Source: Platycnemis pennipes (taxonomy: Eukaryota; Arthropoda; Insecta; Odonata; Platycnemididae). Taken from it: DNA of 64,000 nt. Each line of letters begins with the position of its first letter. Positions within the stretch are counted from its first letter, which is position 1. The position numbers were made by a program, and so were the translations under genes. Location of the stretch: contig OW121856.1 in assembly GCA_933228895.1 (NCBI GenBank), forward strand, positions 18,059,805 to 18,123,804. Direction: 5' to 3'. This document shows, piece after piece, positions 34,005-45,510 of the stretch. The notes beneath the pieces were generated by a model. The model was given only the letters and a program-made list of their open reading frames with translations. It made no database searches and was not told the origin of the DNA.

Positions 34005-37000
34005 CATCATCATCATTGGTCAACAATCCTAGGATTGGTTTGACGCAGCTTTCCACTCGATTCTTCTATCGGCCAAGCTTTTCATTGTGACGTAATTCTT
34101 CTCTTTTACGTTCTTCACAATCTGTTCCATGTATCTCATACGAGGCCTGCCTTTTCCAATCTTCCCGTTCACTTTTCCCTCCATGATAGTCTTCATCAGG
34201 CCATCGTGTCTCAAGATATGGCCGATTAAGTTTTCCCTTCTTCTTTTTAGACTTGTCAGCAGACTTCTCTTTTCTCCTACTCTTCTTAGCACTTCCTCGT
34301 TACTTACTCGGTCGATCCATTTAATCTTCAGCATTCTTCTGTAGCACCACATTTCCAATGCTTCTACCCTGTTCTTCTCCGCTGCTGTCATCGTCCATGA
34401 TTCACTGCCGTAAAGAAAAATGCTCCAGATATATGTTCTGATGAACTGTTTCCTTACTTCTATGCTTGTATTTCCTGCTGTAAGTAGATTCTTCTTTTGA
34501 AAGAATGCCCTCTGTGCCTGGGCTATTCTACTCACTATTTCTTTCTTGCTTCATCCATCGTTGGTTACTCGGCTTATTAGATAGCAGAACTCTTTAACCT
34601 CTTCAAGTTTTTGTTTTCCTAGTTTGACATTGGTTTTCACCTCTTCTTTCTTGCTGCACACCAATATCTTAGTCTTCTTCTTATTTATCTTCAGCTGATA
34701 TCTGGCCATTATCCTTTCCATGTTTACTATAATCTTGTTCAGATCCCTCTCTGTCTCTGCTATGAGTGCTATGTCATCAGCAAATCGCAGAATGCTTATT
34801 ATTTCTCCGTGGATATTCACCCCAGAAGACTTCTCTTTGATTTCATTGATGGCTCTCATGATGTAAACATTAAAAATTATGGGAGACAGTGCGCAGCCTT
34901 GTCTCACTCCCTTCCTTATTCTTGACTCTTCACAGCTGGGTCCAGATTTAATCACAGCAACTTGGTTTTTGTACAGACTGTGTATAATTCTTCGGTCATT
35001 GTAGGACACTTAAATTCCCTTCAGAATTCCAAGCATTGAATCCCAATCCACGTTGTCAAAGGCCTTCTCTAAATCCACAAATGCAATGAACGTTGGTTTG
35101 TTCTTCTCCATTCTCTTCTATATGAGTAGCCTAAGGGCCAATATCGCTTCCCTTGTACCCTTACTTTTCCTGAATCCGAATTGATCTTCATCCAGGAACT
35201 CCTCTGCTTTTCATTCTATTCTTCTGTAGATTATCCTGGTCAGTATCTTCGATGCATGTGTTGCCAGGCTTATAGTCTGAAAATCCTCGCATTTCTCCGC
35301 TCTCTTCTTCTTGGGAATAGAAATGATGATGTTTTTCTGGAAGTCCCTTGGAATTTCTCCTGTTGAATACATGTCGCAGATGGTTTTGTAGAGATGAATT
35401 AATGTCTTCTCTCCTGCATTTTTAATTAGTTCTGCAGGGACATCATCAATACCTGAGGCCTTATTCATCCAAGGTCCCTTACTGCAGCGTCGAATTACGA
35501 TCTTAATATTGATGCCCCCATCATATCATCTTTTTCCACTTCGCTTTCCTCTTCAATAGCTTTTGTGGTGAGATTTTTTCCATTGTATGCACTTCCAGAT
35601 ATTCTTTCCATCTCCTCACTTTGTCGTCGTTTTCAATCAAAATTTCTCCGTTCTTGTCCCTTATGGCATTGCATCTTGATTCCGTTTCTTGAAGTGGTTC
35701 CTCACTATGCTGTAGGCCGCTTCAACCTTTCCAAGTCAAGGCTGCTCAGTACATCTTTGCATTGATTTTTCAACCACATCTCTCTAGCTTTCCTTGCTTT
35801 GCGACTTATTTCGTTCCTTATTCTTTTGTAGCAAAGCTGCCCTTCTTCAGTTTTCGCATTCTTGTACTTTCCTATTTCTTCAATCAATTCTAAGACTTCC
35901 TCCATGATCCATGGCTTCTTCTTGGTAACTTTTCTTCTTCCAAGAACTTCTTTTGCGGCTTCCTGTAGTCCACATTTAATGTTTTCCCAACGCTCTTCCA
36001 CTGATTTCTCATTCAGGTTCTCTCCTATGTTGTTTCCCACTCCTTTTTGAAATGCCAGCGGATGTTGAGCCTCCTTTAGTTTTTCTACTTACCATATATT
36101 CTTCTTTGTTTTCTTCAATTTCTTGAATTTTAGATGGCATTTCATCATCACTAAATTATGGTCACTGTCGATGTCTGCCCCAGCGTAGCTTTTGCAGTCC
36201 TTCACTTGGTTTCTAAATCTCTGCTTCACTAAAATGTAGTCTATTTGGCATCTTCTTCTGTCTCCTGGCATTTACCATGTGTATCTTCTTCGGTTGTGAT
36301 TTTTAAACAATGTGTTGGCAACCACTAACTTATGTTGAGTGCAGAACTCCAGCAGCCTTTCTCCTCTTTCGTTTCGGAAACCCAATCCGTATTTTCCAGT
36401 TATTCTTCCATCTTGACCTTCGCCGACAACAGCATTTCAGTCTCCTAAAATAATTAGGTTTTCTTCTCCTCTTACCTGTTTTATAACTTCCGTGATATCT
36501 TCGTAGACGTCTTCCACTTCTTCATCTTCATAGTCTGTCGTAGGCATGTAAACCTGCACCACCACGGTATCTACAGGTTTGGTCTTGATCTTCACCATTA
36601 TTATCCTTTCATTGTACTGCAGGAAGCTCTTCACACGCATTCCGGCGCTCTTTCTGAGTATGATCCCTACTCCAGCATTACCATTTAATGATCCTGTATG
36701 TATAATCCTGTAGCTTCCACTCCAAAAGTCACCTTCTTCGCCACTTCATTTCGCTGATTCTTAATACATCGAGGTCCATTCTTCGCATTTCTACCTTCAG
36801 GTTCTCCAGTCTTCCACAGGTCCAAAGCGATCTCACGTTCCATGTTCCTACCCTAAAAAGTGTATCACATTTGACTGATGTACTCTCTCAGGTAGTCCCC
36901 ACCCAGAAATCCGAGTGGGGGACTATTTTACCTCCGGAATGCTTTACTCGAGAGGGTTCCATCACGTCTTGATAGAAAGAAAAGAGTGGAGTAGCTGCGA

Positions 37001-37414
37001 CTCCTCGGGATATTAATGTGGTGGTTTCCCCTTGCCTTCCACATTGCAGTACTAATGCCGTTAAAGTAAATGTTACCACGCCTGTAGTGAAATGAGTGTC
37101 GCTGTACCGACCACTGTGGTCTCCACCTTCACTCATGTGAAGAAGAGCTGCTGCCCTCTCCTCCGGGTGATGAGAAGCGTAATTATTGGCGGCCTCCCGT
37201 CGCCAAGTCACGGCATCTTCACAGGTTCTGTATTATTTAGAGGCCTATCTTACCCAGAGATAGACCAATACCCCCTCAGAATGCCGTCGCTTTTTGTCCA
37301 CGACTCCTTATTCGACCAGTAAACTCGCTTATCTCGCAGCTAACCTCTATATCTAGAGGTCGACCCACCATCCGCAACCCGGTGGACGCACTCGGTGGCT
37401 TTAAGCTCAGCCGC
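34005..37414 (-). mobile_element. RTE-type LINE, nearly full length, nested in LINE-A
   Basis: The 14-bp sequence gagaatatttagat occurs on both sides (33,991-34,004 and 37,415-37,428). The minus strand carries a 5' region (37,414 to about 36,850), endonuclease (36,640-36,090: GEENLIILGD, NERGERLLEFCTQ, CQIDYILVKQRF, DSDHNLVMMKCH), a linker, reverse transcriptase (35,470-34,550: NKASGIDDVPAELIKNAGEK, RQGCALSPIIFNVYI, LRFADDIALIAET) and a C-terminal block (34,535-34,029: MLKIKWIDRVSNEEVLRRVG). It ends in a short ATG-repeat tail at 34,005. The catalytic FADD box is present, but several stops and frameshifts break the frame (for example GD-stop-NAVVG near 36,440). Confidence 0.88.
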
Positions 37415-38033
37415 GAGAATATTTAGATAGCAATCCTAAAGTGTTTTGGTTATATGTGAGAGAGCTTCAGGGAAATAGGTCCACAGTGCACACAATTAAA
37501 AACGATAAAGGAATTAGAGTCACCAGCAGTGTAGAAAAAGCCAATTCTTTAAACAACTTCTTCCAAAGCGTATTCAACTCATCGTCACAGAACGCAGTGG
37601 AACCCGCGCTGAACACATCAGTGAGCAAATGCCCGAAATAAAAATTTCACGTCACGGAATAGAGCAGCAATTAAAAAACATTAGGAAAAACAAATCAGCA
37701 GGTCCCGATCAAATTCCTTCCACAGTATATAAAACATTAGTTTCTAAAATAGCCGCCTATCTAGAAATAATATTCAATAAAACACTAAAGAACCACACAG
37801 TACCCAAGGATTGGAAAGTAGCTAACATTACACCTATTTTTAAAAGGAGTGATAGGGAAGAACCTAGTACATAACTACAGACCCATTTCACTCATGTCAA
37901 TCTCTTGTAAGGTATGTATTTGAGCACATTGTTGTCAGTTCGATCATAGGGCATTTGGATAGTCAGGGATTGCTCATAAACAGCCAACATGGGTCCCAGA
38001 AAGGTAGATCTTGCGAGACACAATTACCTTCAT
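37415..38033 (+). mobile_element. LINE-A fragment 2 (start of reverse transcriptase)
   Basis: Continues fragment 1 in frame after the duplicated gagaatatttagat with SNPKVFWLYVRELQGNRS. Then come NKSAGPDQIPSTVYKTL, TVPKDWKVANITPIFKRSD, NYRPISLMSISCK in a shifted frame, and GRSCETQLPS. These are the early reverse transcriptase motifs of CR1/jockey-like LINEs. It breaks at 38,033 for the next insertion. Confidence 0.82.
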
Positions 38034-39241
38034 AGGTAGGTAGGTTTAAAACTTGTAGGGTGCGTCGACGGCTAGGTCATTTTGCACCACTACCCATTCT
38101 TAGTAGTAAAATTTATAAATGTAACAGTAATAATAATAAAAATTGTCTATCATAGTTATGTCACTTATTAAAATATTGAATACAGTGATTTATTATTTAA
38201 AAAAAGTGAATTATATTTTTCTGTATAGTCCCGTCTCTTTCAGATATTTGATAACTCGGCTTATGACATTAGGGTCGTCTCCTAGGACGGATTTTAGGTC
38301 TCCCCCTAAGTTTAGCCACCTTCGCGCGTCACGGTATTTGTCACACTCCGTCAGGATATGCCGAACGCTGAGAGGACAGTTGCAGTCATCACACTGAGGT
38401 CGTTGTTTCTCTTCCGTGAAGAGGAATGAGTGGGTCAGAGGACAATGCCCTATCCTCAAACGTGTGATGACGACTTCCTCTCTTCGGCTATTCCTGACGG
38501 AAGAGGGCCACACTGACGTAACCGGCTTGATGTCGCGGAGTTTATTATTATGTGTAGTGCGCCAATATTCCTTCCACTGCCCTTGGACTACCTGTCTCAG
38601 GCAAGATTGTAGGTCCTCGTAAGGTACCAGCGTGGACTTACACTCCGTCTCGTTCAGAGCTTCTTTGGCCAAAGCGTCTGCCTTTTCATTTCCGGCTATT
38701 CCCACATGCCCCGGGACCCAAAGGAACCAAACAAGTACTCCCTTTCTGCTGAGAGACAGCAGGGACGAATGTATATCCTGAATGATCGGGTGCATGGGCG
38801 AAAAACCGGAAATTGATTGTAAGCAACTCAGGGAATCGGTGCATATAACAAAGGAGCCACCTCCGTCACATAGAGTTTCGAGTGCCATCTTCATGGCGAA
38901 TAGTTCCGCTGTGTACACACTACACAGCGGATTTAATTTCGCTTTGACGGCTCCTTGGGTACTCGAGAACGCTGCGCAGGCACAGGCCAACTCCGATTTT
39001 GATCCGTCAGTGTACACAGGAAGAAAATCGGAGTGATTACTCAGAAACATTAAAAACTGACGTTGGTATTCCAAGGAAGTTGTAAAGGATTTTGGTAGTT
39101 TGCTTAGGACTGTATTAACCACAGGAGCGGGTGTTAACCAGGGAGGGTGGGTTGCGTAAGATACAGGGTACACTTCAGGCATACTGAAATCACACCCACG
39201 AATAAAATCGTTGAAACGTACGCAAACGGGCCTAGTGGCCT
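38034..39241 (-). mobile_element. 3' part of an RNase H-bearing LINE, nested in LINE-A
   Basis: A 14-bp duplication acaattaccttcat flanks it (38,020-38,033 and 39,242-39,255). The minus strand has a 323-codon open frame (39,182-38,211) with RNase H motifs: LPVYTDGSKS, SVYTAELFAMKMALE, VICTDSLSCLQSI and LWVPGHVGIAGNEKADALAK. It ends with a zinc-knuckle-like C-terminus (PQCDDCNCPLSVRHILTECD). The four acidic RNase H residues appear to be kept. The 3' end has CCTA repeats. It is 5' truncated, lacking endonuclease and most of the reverse transcriptase. The domain order suits the I/R1/Loa-like group; the exact clade is not certain. Confidence 0.85.
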
Positions 39242-39255
39242 ACAATTACCTTCAT

Positions 39256-39419
39256 TCGTACACGATATTTTAGTCTACGGCGAAAACAGTACTGAAGTTG
39301 AATCGATATTTTTAGATTTTAAAAAGGCATTCGATAAAGTTCCTCATGATAAATTAATCTTGAAGTTGTATAGTTTTGGTATAATAAAGACGTTTTATGT
39401 TAGGTAAAAGAATTCTTAA
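39256..39419 (+). mobile_element. LINE-A fragment 3 (RT catalytic region)
   Basis: Resumes in frame with FVHDILVYGENSTEVESIFL and DFKKAFDKVPHDKLILKLYS, ending at the TTAA at 39,416-39,419. A stop (TAG near 39,402) is present. The frame continues at 47,185 as SGREQRVVIDGI after removal of the piggyBac-like element and one TTAA. Confidence 0.82.
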
Positions 39420-40622
39420 GGGGGCTGTATACTCCGGGCGAAAAGCGTCTTTTAGTTCTCGAATCCGCCACGACCTTGGAGATCCCCTCGGTTCTCCGCC
39501 AGCCTTTGGCGAGCCTATCCACCTTCCCCTCCATTCCCCACCCCACAGAAAAACGTGCTCTGCTGATAAGGTGACGAGAGTAGGGGAAAGTCAGTGGCGG
39601 TCTGGCTAATTCGGTGATAGACGAGGGCCTCCGGCGCGAGGCGGCTTAGAGGGGCCCCTGACTGGGGGTGACAACAATATTAGCAAAGACAGTGGTTAGT
39701 CTACCATCGCGCCTCACGACAACTGACTCACTCGACAGCTAATTACCCTCCAACCAGGCTATACCCAACATGTCGTTCATTTTTTTATTCGCCGTAACTT
39801 TCACAAAACGTGAAATACAGAAATCTAATTTAATGTAAATTCCTTTTTACATCTTAGGAACTGACTATTGCTTGCGATGCAGTAATTAAAATGCTTGGTG
39901 CTTCATGAAAAAATATTGAAAATGGTCTGCGGTCCGCTGGACCCCAATGTGTATTTCATGGTAAATTTTGAGACATATCGAATAAATCATATAGCATTGT
40001 GTATCTCCTTTTTTACTGTTAATGTATTTGTAGATATAGTATTTAATCATTTTAATTATTTAAAAACAATATTTATAATTTTTTAAACTATTATAGGATA
40101 TTTGGTACCATCGAAGATATTTCGGGAATTATCCAATTTTCCTGCATTCTCATTTGAAATTTAGAAGTGAAATGTGAATAGAAAAACTTCACGTGCATGA
40201 AGCGTAGTTTAGCAGCATTGAAGATTATTTCTTGGTTTTTCGATCCTAAATAATGCCTTATAATAATTTGGCGTTCGTCATCATTTGGATATTTTATGTA
40301 TTGGAAACTGTAAAGGGGATTATATACACAGCTATAGACTGCAACCTTTTCGGGACTTGCACTTGTCACAGAATGGCAATGAGCTGGCGCCTCGGAGAGC
40401 ACAAGGGAATTCACAACTAGGGCCCGGGAATTTGCTGGGAAGGGAATGTCCTCAAAATTCATGAAGGGAGTAGGCATTTCTTACAAGTAGTGGCTGGCGA
40501 CCCGAAGCCCATATACGTCAAAATCTGTGGAAAAAGAGAGGATAAGTCAATTGCTGGTCATTTCAGCTCGAGACCAATTGGTAGCCTGCACATTTCTATA
40601 GCGAGTCGGTGCTGCGTTAGAG

Positions 40623-41960
40623 ATGTCTTCCTCGTCGCGATTCTACATGAGGCGTGATGAAGATATTCGTCAGGCATTGCTGGTGTTAAAAGAGGAGGAG
40701 CAGGAAGGGATGGGGGTAATTCGTCAGGCAGTGATGTAGATTCCGCACATGAGCAATCGGATTCGGAGAGTGAGGAAGATTGCGCGGATGCAGATAGAGA
40801 CAGCGGTAGTAGCGGAGAACCTTTATAAGATGAAAGTGTACCAGCGACAAAGCGACCAAGAGGGAGCCAGGCGAATAGAGGCAGAAAGGCAACCTACAAA
40901 CCTGCGAGGGAAAGACGGTTCTTGTTGCCGGGAAAAAGAGACCAAAAGACGATGAACTATTTTCCACCTAATGTTTTCAGAACTAAATACTTTATTTATT
41001 TATCGCTAGATTTCGCTCTGTAAAGGAATTTCCCGGTCGGTTCATAACGATTGTTTTCGATGCGTGCTTCCGAATACCTCTAACTAAATTAGCACCTACT
41101 TTTTCTCTTGAATTTTAATTCTGATTTTAGCATCTTTACCTAAACCTTAAATGGTAAAATTACCGTGCAATGATTATTTTTTGTTATGTCACGATTTTGA
41201 ATACTGTCCGAAGACCCTGAAAGTCGATGGATATTATTGATATTACACTTATTTTATTTTTCTTTCTTTTTTGTATTTTGGAGAAGGAAACAGTAAAATT
41301 TGATTTCAGAACAACCCGGACCAAAAGGCGCAACGAGTGATATCAAAACTCCTCACCAAATTCGACAGTTATTATTTGATAGAGCTTTGCGAAATTTAAT
41401 ATCGATGTACAGAAATGAGGAAATACAACGGCAGCGCTTAGAGATTTAAGTTCCCAATCGTATCATAGTGATGTAGATATTGAGGAGATGGAGGCATTTT
41501 TTTTGGACTTTAGTATTTTTCTGGGGTGCAGAAGACGTGCAACATTATGCTGTATGAGCTGTTATAAACTGAGTTTGCATACACTATATCAATGTACCAC
41601 TCCGCTACAGTGTCTCCGGTTTCTGTTGTCAACACTGCGTTTTGATTACTTCAAGATTGCAGGGCAGGGTGATCGATCAATGTTCACCAATTCGTGAAAT
41701 TTGAGAAGACATGGTGGATAATTGTAGGAATTATTACACAGCCCATGAATACCGCACGGTTGACGAACAACGCTAAAAATTCTACAGATTGATGGGCATG
41801 CAGTGCAGCAACGAGAAGGAAGGTTCGACGTAACTTATGCCCGAGTGAAAGGGAAATAAAAATGAGACATCTATGCTCATTGTGCAGCACTCCCATGTGC
41901 ATAGAAGTTATCTGCGTACTGCCTGTACTGGAGTGAAAAATCAACTTCTTTCCAGTACAA
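40623..41960 (+). pseudogene. piggyBac transposase relic
   Basis: In order: an N-terminal block with RRDEDIRQALLVLKEEE and then, in another frame, an acidic stretch SDVDSAHEQSDSESEED; a basic block; PGPKGATSDIKTPHQIRQLL followed by LFDRALRNLISMYRNEE; EEMEAFFLDFSIFLGC; CLRFLLSTLRFDYFK; and AHEYRTVDEQ. These correspond in order to the piggyBac (DDE_Tnp_1_7) N-terminal and early catalytic segments. Many stops and frameshifts occur. The later catalytic part is not recognisable. Confidence 0.65.
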
Positions 41961-42454
41961 TGTGAATATTTATATTTATTACGCAAAGAACTATAAATTT
42001 ATAAGCATTTTAATTGACATTATAAGTGTTTATGAAATTTTCGAAAAAATCACTGAAAAATTAAACTTGAAAAATACGCTTCTTTCATATGTTGTAATAA
42101 ACATATTTTTGGAGAAAAACTATTAAAAACGATAGTCTTCATACACTTCAAAGTCTTATCCTTAAGTAACTAACGGCATTTCTCGGTATTGTCAAAACAT
42201 GAGCAACAGAAAATAAATTTCGATTTGATGTATTTCTGAGAGATTTTCTAAGTTTTCAAATTAAAAAGGTATTTTTTACTGCGTTATATATTTTTTAAAA
42301 TAAAATATTTCAACTCATTGATATTAAAAAGGCTTCACATGAATGATATTTGCCATCTTCCTCAATGAAATATAGCAAAAATCTGAAATAAAAAAAATTA
42401 TACTCATGGGGTCCGCAGGACACCAGTGTGCACTTTATGATTCTCTTAGTAAGT

Positions 42455-43373
42455 GTGCATTTCTAAGGTTAAAAGTGGTGATAGGGAGCACCCACATAAC
42501 TACCGACCTATATCCCTCACATCCATTTCGTGCAAAGTCTTGGAACATATAATTGTCAGTTCAGTCATGGGGCATCTAGATAACCAGAATTTATTGTCCT
42601 ATGTTCAGTATGGTTTCCGGAAGATAAGATCATGTGAAACTCAACTTGCTCTCTTTTCCCACGATATTTTAGTTTATGGAGAAAGTAATATCCAGTGGAT
42701 GCAATATTTTTCGATTTCAAGAAAGCTTTTGACAAGGTGTCTCATAGCAAACTAATTTTGATATTAAAATCTTATGGGATAGACAGTAATATTATATCAT
42801 GGATAAATGATTTCCCGCATGATCGGGTGCAAAGGGTTGTTTTGGACGGTGTTACCTCTCCGGCAATTGAAGTCACTTCAGGTGTCCCACAAAGTAGTGT
42901 GATAGGTCCACTCCTGTTCCTACTGTACAAGAATGACATCAATAAGGTGGTGAAAACTAAGCTTCGTCTATTTGCCGAATGACGCGGTACTGTACAGGGA
43001 AAGTCTATGCCCAAATGATAAAGAATATTTAAATATTGACCTACAAGCAATTGAAAAATGGTGTCATACGTCGCAGTTAGAATTAATTTTTTTTTTAAAT
43101 TTGTAGTAATGAATTTTTGGAAAAAGAATTTTTCTCCTCCAATCACTTACAAAATATGTAATAATGAAACAAACTTGGAATCCATTAAATATCTTGGGAT
43201 AAGACTGACACATGATCTTTCCTGGGGTGAATACATACGTGAAATAATGGGTCAAGGTAATCGTAAACTGGGATTCGTCAAAAGAGTATTGGTAAATGAG
43301 ACGATCATGTACGAGAAATCGGCTACTTTTTCCTTGTTAGACCTCATTTGGAATATGTAGCCAGTATAGTTAA
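42455..43373 (+). mobile_element. second LINE-A-like reverse transcriptase fragment
   Basis: The reading order is HNYRPISLTSISCKVLEHII, SCETQLALFSHDILVYGESN, FFDFKKAFDKVSHSKLILIL, VTSGVPQSSVIGPLLFLLY, LRLFAE (where the family has LRLFADD), KYLGIRLTHDLSWGEYI. It parallels LINE-A fragments 2 to 4 without the insertions and is truncated at both ends. The LFADD box is disrupted at the second half of the motif. Confidence 0.75.
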
Positions 43374-43919
43374 AATTACTAATTTTTAAATAAAGAAATC
43401 TACTGGAGGTTTACGCTCTCAATTTTTATATAACATTGACGGTTGAAGAAATTGCTGTTTCTGTTTTCACGGGAAATTGATAAAAAAATTTGGAAAAGGT
43501 ACTAAGCGCTACGAAAATCAGTGACTATCACCAATATGCAAGATTTTGTTGTGTGAAATGAGCCGTACTGTTCTGTGGATTCCGAAAATTACCTTCAAAT
43601 TCCTACATCACCTCCGGTTTTTCCACAAATCACGAAAACATGAATATTAGAACAGGCAATTTTTTAATGTTATTGCGTGTTACTTGTGTTAGTTACACAT
43701 CATTTGATTTGCCCAGAATCTGTCAACCCTCTTAAATTTTCATATAAAATGCCCCGTGGGGCCCAAAAAATAAAAATGCAATACTCCTTATTACAATGCA
43801 GTTGTTCTTGAACTTGATAATAATATTGATGATCTCTTTTTTGTTTTAATTTCCCTTCAAGAATATGGCAAAACTTGGTTATTTTTAATGCGTTCAATAG
43901 GAGTGACCTCCCTACAAGA

Positions 43920-44290
43920 TCAAGGGCGTTTTATTTCCAGAACACCTCTACCATCAGGTATTAGCCCATTGGGGGAGCCGCCAGAAATGGCAATTCCTGG
44001 TCTACAAACATTCCCTGTGCATCCGCTTTCCCCCGCGTAGGCCTCAATGGCTCTTCGTTCCATAGCCTTACTGTATTCTGTGGATTTGCTTCCCGAGAAT
44101 AAAGCGAGGCGTAAAATGGACTTCACAGTATTTGTCCTGGTTGCTTTGGGCCTCAATTTGCACACACGGCCGAATGTGGATGCTGTCGGTCTTTTTAGGC
44201 TTTCAGGCATCAACGGCCTTGAGTACCGCTGATTCCTGGTTAGTGCCTCTAATTCCTCTGTCTCTTTCTCATTCAATGAGAGCGATTTCA
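43920..44290 (-). pseudogene. YqaJ-like nuclease domain relic
   Basis: The minus strand reads RPTASTFGRVCKLRPKATRT, KSTEYSKAMERRAIEAYAGE, GIAISGGSPNGLIPDGRGVL and EIKRP. The order (TASxFG, AxxYG-like, GxxSPDGL-like, EIK) matches the YqaJ family of lambda-exonuclease-like nucleases, which occur in many arthropod mobile-element proteins. The aspartate expected in SPDG is N here (SPNG), so activity is doubtful. The open frame runs on from an RTE C-terminal sequence (44,690-44,300), which looks like a chance fusion by insertion. Confidence 0.7.
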
Positions 44291-44299
44291 GGAGGCTGG

Positions 44300-44700
44300 T
44301 CTTGGAGTGCTCATCTACTTCCCGATTGTCACTCTCAATGCACCCAGAGTTCTGATCTGCACCCATAGGATCTTTCTCTCTCTCCGCGCATGTCCTACCC
44401 TTCTTCATCCCGTCCATAAAACCTATTCTCATCCTTCCCCTGCCCTGCTTGCCAAACATTATTTCCTCTATCACGACTCTGAGCAACCCATCGCCCCTCA
44501 TTACCTGTTCAAGCCACCTACTCTGCCTTCCCCTGATCCCATCCAGCAGCTTCTCCTCCTCCTCCCAAACGAAGTCAAGTACTCCTGCATTTGCGTTTCT
44601 CTCCGTCCAAAGCTCATTTTCCTTCTTCCTCCACACCCACATCTCGAACGCCTGCAATCTATTTTCAATTTTTCCTTTAGTCTCCATTTTTATATAGCTC
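44300..44700 (-). mobile_element. RTE-like LINE C-terminal fragment
   Basis: The minus strand reads ENRLQAFEMWVWRKKENELW, TERNANAGVL, RQSRWLEQVMRGDGLLRVVI and FGKQGRGRMRIGFMDGMKKG. This is the post-reverse-transcriptase block of RTE-type elements, from a subfamily different from the 34,005 copy. It lies between the YqaJ and Mutator-like domains and probably separates them. Confidence 0.7.
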
Positions 44701-45134
44701 CTACTTTTTCAATACTCTCCCTCTGTGTCGCACTGCCGTTATCTATCACATGTAAAAGGGTTTTGATATAATTGGATATATGCATTTTAAATAAGGTAAA
44801 ATTGTACCAATCAAGATATAATGATATCTTTGTAAAACTGTCCTAAGCTAGTTGTGATGTGAATGGTGAAAAGAGTTTTACGCAAATATACATATAAATA
44901 CCAATCTACATAGGGACGAGAGCTTCGTCTACAGCGAGATCGTAAAACCAACAGTGACAACTATGAACCAACCTCACTCTCCTCATATGAGTTATGAAAA
45001 ATTATGATCTCCGGCAACACCGGGTAATTCAGCTATCTAAAATATTTAAAAATAATATGCAAGGATTTTTGGAGAAATGGCTTTTAAAGGCAATGCATTG
45101 ATTTTGATATTTTCCATGCTGTTGAAATTCAACG

Positions 45135-45156
45135 CCCCCCCCCCCCCCTCCCCCCC
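45135..45156. repeat. poly-C tract
   Basis: Fourteen C, one T and seven C in a row. Simple sequence. Confidence 0.95.
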
Positions 45157-45184
45157 GCTAGTTCATTACAATTAAAAAAAGTAA

Positions 45185-45510
45185 GTAGAAATAGCTTCGC
45201 GTACCACTCCGGAAAGTGAGTTGTAGTTAGTCCAATACGATCTTTTCCTTAAAGACCCATTGGCAGCCACTGCTATCAAGGGTATACCATCGGTATCCAC
45301 GTCTCCAGCCTGCACGGCGAGATCATATTCCTACTTCCCGGCACGCCTCATCACCTCCCACGCAGCATCATGCATTCCTAGGATGCAGTATTATTGCATT
45401 TTTCGGTACGTTCTAGGAGTAATACACGGCATATCGAGAACTGCACTAAGCTCCGCTAGTTGTGAATATCCTTGGTCAGTTCATATCGTATTTGCAACCT
45501 GTAATTAAAC
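45185..45510 (-). pseudogene. Mutator-like transposase domain fragment
   Basis: The minus strand, with frame changes, shows LDMPCITPRTYRKMQ, AGDVDTDGIPLIAVAANGSL and RKRSYWTNYNSLSGVV. These match the conserved region (IDMPxMxxKTYxK ... DGIPxITVxADGxWxKRSYxTNYNALSG) of the Mutator-like domain proteins found in insects and other invertebrates, often with a YqaJ domain downstream. A YqaJ domain lies on the same strand 0.9 kb further on. The fragment has stops and shifts and is not functional. Confidence 0.7.

Noticed and set aside
40091..40477. 128-codon minus-strand frame
   Set aside because: No domain and opposite to the piggyBac relic; probably chance.
44307..44771. 154-codon + strand frame
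   Set aside because: Antisense of the RTE-like fragment; low-complexity Ser/Leu/Pro composition.
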